This document shows, piece after piece, positions 40,911-41,812 of a stretch of 41,812 bases of DNA (the first letter of the stretch is position 1; every line of letters starts with the position of its first letter). The stretch lies in NCBI GenBank assembly GCA_944383785.1, contig CALWQV010000018.1, forward strand, positions 1 to 41,812, given 5' to 3'. This DNA comes from an uncultured Enterocloster sp. (GTDB lineage Bacteria; Bacillota; Clostridia; Lachnospirales; Lachnospiraceae). The position numbers and the translations under genes are program-made. The notes below the pieces were generated by a model. It was not told the origin of the DNA and did not search any database. It was given only the letters and a program-made list of their open reading frames with translations.

Positions 40911-41010
40911 ATCTCCGCACCCTTGTGCGACCTGATTTCACTGAAATGTGTGCTTAGGGATGCCCTATACACCACAAATGCAGCACGGAAATTTTCCCGA
41001 AAATGGCTTA

Positions 41011-41035
41011 ACCCCGGCATTTGCCGGGGTTTTTT
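41011..41035 (+). terminator. Second strong terminator downstream of tRNA-Pro
   Basis: ACCCCGGC pairs perfectly with GCCGGGGT around ATTT and is followed by six Ts in total. It lies about 100 nt beyond the tRNA terminator, with no visible gene between them. Confidence 0.8.
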
Positions 41036-41149
41036 ATCGTCAAATACAATACAAATTATAACATGACCTTGTTTTTTTATCAATCATCCTTTGTCGCGCG
41101 TTTGTTCAGTAAAATGTCCCCAGCCATCCGAATATGCGCCCTATTCATA

Positions 41150-41231
41150 GACGGAATTTCATTAACGTCGCTCCGTGCATTACTTCCTGCCTTGGAAGCC
41201 CGGGGTCTTGATCGGCGTATAAAATTCCGTC
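41150..41231. repeat. Inverted repeat, 10-bp arms
   Basis: GACGGAATTT (41150-41159) is the exact reverse complement of AAATTCCGTC (41222-41231), with a 62-nt loop that contains a small CTTCC/GGAAG hairpin. Confidence 0.6.
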
Positions 41232-41239
41232 ACCATTAC

Positions 41240-41315
41240 AAATGGAAGAGAATTGCTGCCGCTAAATCTGTTTTCCTAGGTGAGAGCCGGTTGTGAACAG
41301 CTTTCTCTTCCATTT
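41240..41315. repeat. Inverted repeat, 13-bp arms, reaching into the degenerate CRISPR repeat
   Basis: AAATGGAAGAGAA (41240-41252) is the exact reverse complement of TTCTCTTCCATTT (41303-41315). The right arm overlaps the first bases of the degenerate end repeat of the array. Confidence 0.65.
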
Positions 41316-41726
41316 TTGCACTCCTGCAAGGGGAGCGACGCCTCCTCCTCTTCCTCTTGCTGCTCAATCCACGCTCCCGCAAGGGGAGCGACGGAGTGAT
41401 CCAGGAGCAGGAGCGGCTGAACCAAGCATTTCAATCCACGCTCCCGCAAGGGGCGCGACCGAATGAGACGTTCTGGATGGACTCACCAGACAAAATTTCA
41501 ATCCACGCTCCCGCAAGGGGAGCGACGATCTTCTCCACGACACAGCAACTCGGCTGGTGGAATTTCAATCCACGCTCCCGCAAGGGGAGCGACTTGGCCT
41601 CCTTTCCCGTTAATTCCAGCAGAATCAATTTCAATCCACGCTCCCGCAAGGGGAGCGACGCCGATAAGCAACAGTGGTACGCTTATGCGGTTCAATTTCA
41701 ATCCACGCTCCCGCAAGGGGAGCGAC
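41308..41726 (-). CRISPR. CRISPR array, type I-C-like repeat, 7 repeats and 6 spacers
   Basis: The repeat is 32 nt. In transcript sense (minus strand) it starts GTCGCTCCCC and ends GTGGATTGAAAT, the standard type I-C form. Plus-strand repeat positions are 41308-41339 (degenerate, only the half ending GGGGAGCGAC conserved), 41361-41392 (three changes at the left edge), 41428-41459 (one change), 41495-41526, 41562-41593, 41628-41659 and 41695-41726 (identical). Spacers are 34-35 nt except the first, which is 21 nt. Degeneration at the left agrees with a trailer end there, so the leader should be on the right and transcription leftwards. No cas gene lies in the window. Confidence 0.95.
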
Positions 41727-41812
41727 CAGGCCAGGGAAAATCCCGCCGCGGCTGCGGCCGCTTGTTTGACATAAAGATCCTCCTTGTCACAGGGGGCTGC
41801 GGGGAGCGATTT
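41727..41812 (-). other. Leader-side flank of the CRISPR array, truncated by the window
   Basis: By repeat orientation this should be the leader, but its first 34 nt are GC-rich rather than AT-rich. On the minus strand it contains AAGGAGG, 5 nt, then an ATG at 41772 that opens a 24-codon frame (MSNKRPQPRRDFPWP...) running into the first repeat. GGGGAGCGA near the right edge (41801-41809) matches the repeat end. Whether this is leader, an extra unit or a truncated gene cannot be settled here. Confidence 0.4.

Larger units (their letters stand above)
40911..41307. other. Gene-free stretch between tRNA-Pro and the CRISPR array
   Basis: I see no supported gene in these roughly 400 bases. The open frames here are short, lack ribosome sites and overlap terminators or the array. 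The stretch contains a second strong terminator (41011-41035) and two long inverted repeats (41150-41231 and 41240-41315), and is AT-richer than the coding regions. A short non-coding RNA ending at 41035 is possible but no good promoter was found for it. Confidence 0.5.

Noticed and set aside
40699-41083. Minus-strand frames that fuse tRNA-Pro antisense sequence to the HAD phosphatase
   Set aside because: They run through the tRNA and its terminator. The text RPLGPQPSALPSYA is the familiar spurious translation of a tRNA complement.
41241-41313. A 25-codon minus-strand frame (MEEKAVHNRLSPRK...) preceded by AGGAG from the degenerate repeat
   Set aside because: The ribosome-like site is part of the CRISPR repeat, and the frame lies within the inverted repeat. 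There is no other support.
41431-41774. Frames of the MRERGLKL / APLAGAWIEI type across the array
   Set aside because: They are translations of the CRISPR repeat and its spacers, a well-known artefact.
40799-41812. tRNA-Pro as the attachment site of an integrated element carrying the array
   Set aside because: No integrase gene and no second copy of the tRNA 3' end was found in the window.

Overview
The window looks like chromosomal DNA of a Gram-positive anaerobic clostridial bacterium, most likely Lachnospiraceae (inferred from gene content and order). It carries the ruvA-ruvB-zapA-U32 peptidase-FtsW/RodA-PBP gene order, an NAD-linked D-hydroxyacid dehydrogenase, a three-subunit molybdenum hydroxylase and a type I-C CRISPR array. 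GC content looks high for a clostridium over most of the window, but lower at the left end and around 20.2-20.9 kb. There are no rRNA genes, transposases or recognisable prophage genes.

Layout. 0-2.3 kb: a pair of unrecognised genes, an acidic low-complexity lipoprotein and a decayed Dabb-domain gene. 2.4-8.4 kb: a candidate catabolic locus with a DUF1537-type (four-carbon acid sugar) kinase, a PAS/sigma-54 activator, and a divergent operon of AtuA-like protein, separate AtuA C-terminal-like protein and CitMHS-type transporter. The divergent region holds a good -24/-12 promoter, a sigma-A promoter for the regulator, and a palindrome placed to serve both. 8.4-19.1 kb: a long minus-strand run oppB-oppC-oppD-oppF-oppA-ldcA-brnQ-recJ, divergent from a D-aminopeptidase (dppA). 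This reads as uptake and recycling of cell-wall-derived or D-amino-acid peptides, starting with a terminator hairpin in the opp leader.

19.1-21.5 kb: tRNA-Arg(ACG), a small conserved-looking protein, nth, an AT-rich nucleotidyltransferase/helical-protein pair, and a NUDIX gene with a pseudoknot-capable leader. 21.6-26.8 kb: a xanthine-dehydrogenase-family operon (FAD, 2Fe-2S and molybdopterin subunits) with a MATE exporter behind it, under a roughly 220-nt highly structured leader. 26.8-34.3 kb: the housekeeping block ruvA, ruvB, zapA, U32, FtsW/RodA, PBP, all minus strand. 34.4-40.7 kb: a YprB-like exonuclease on the plus strand, then a minus-strand operon of a dihydrolipoyl-dehydrogenase-like flavoprotein lacking the usual catalytic His, a D-lactate-dehydrogenase-like enzyme and aminopeptidase P, then a Cof-type HAD phosphatase.

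40.8 kb-end: tRNA-Pro(GGG), two terminators, a non-coding stretch with long inverted repeats, and a CRISPR array with a type I-C-like 32-nt repeat, transcribed right to left by repeat orientation. No cas gene is inside the window. All functions are assigned from sequence motifs and family knowledge without database searches.
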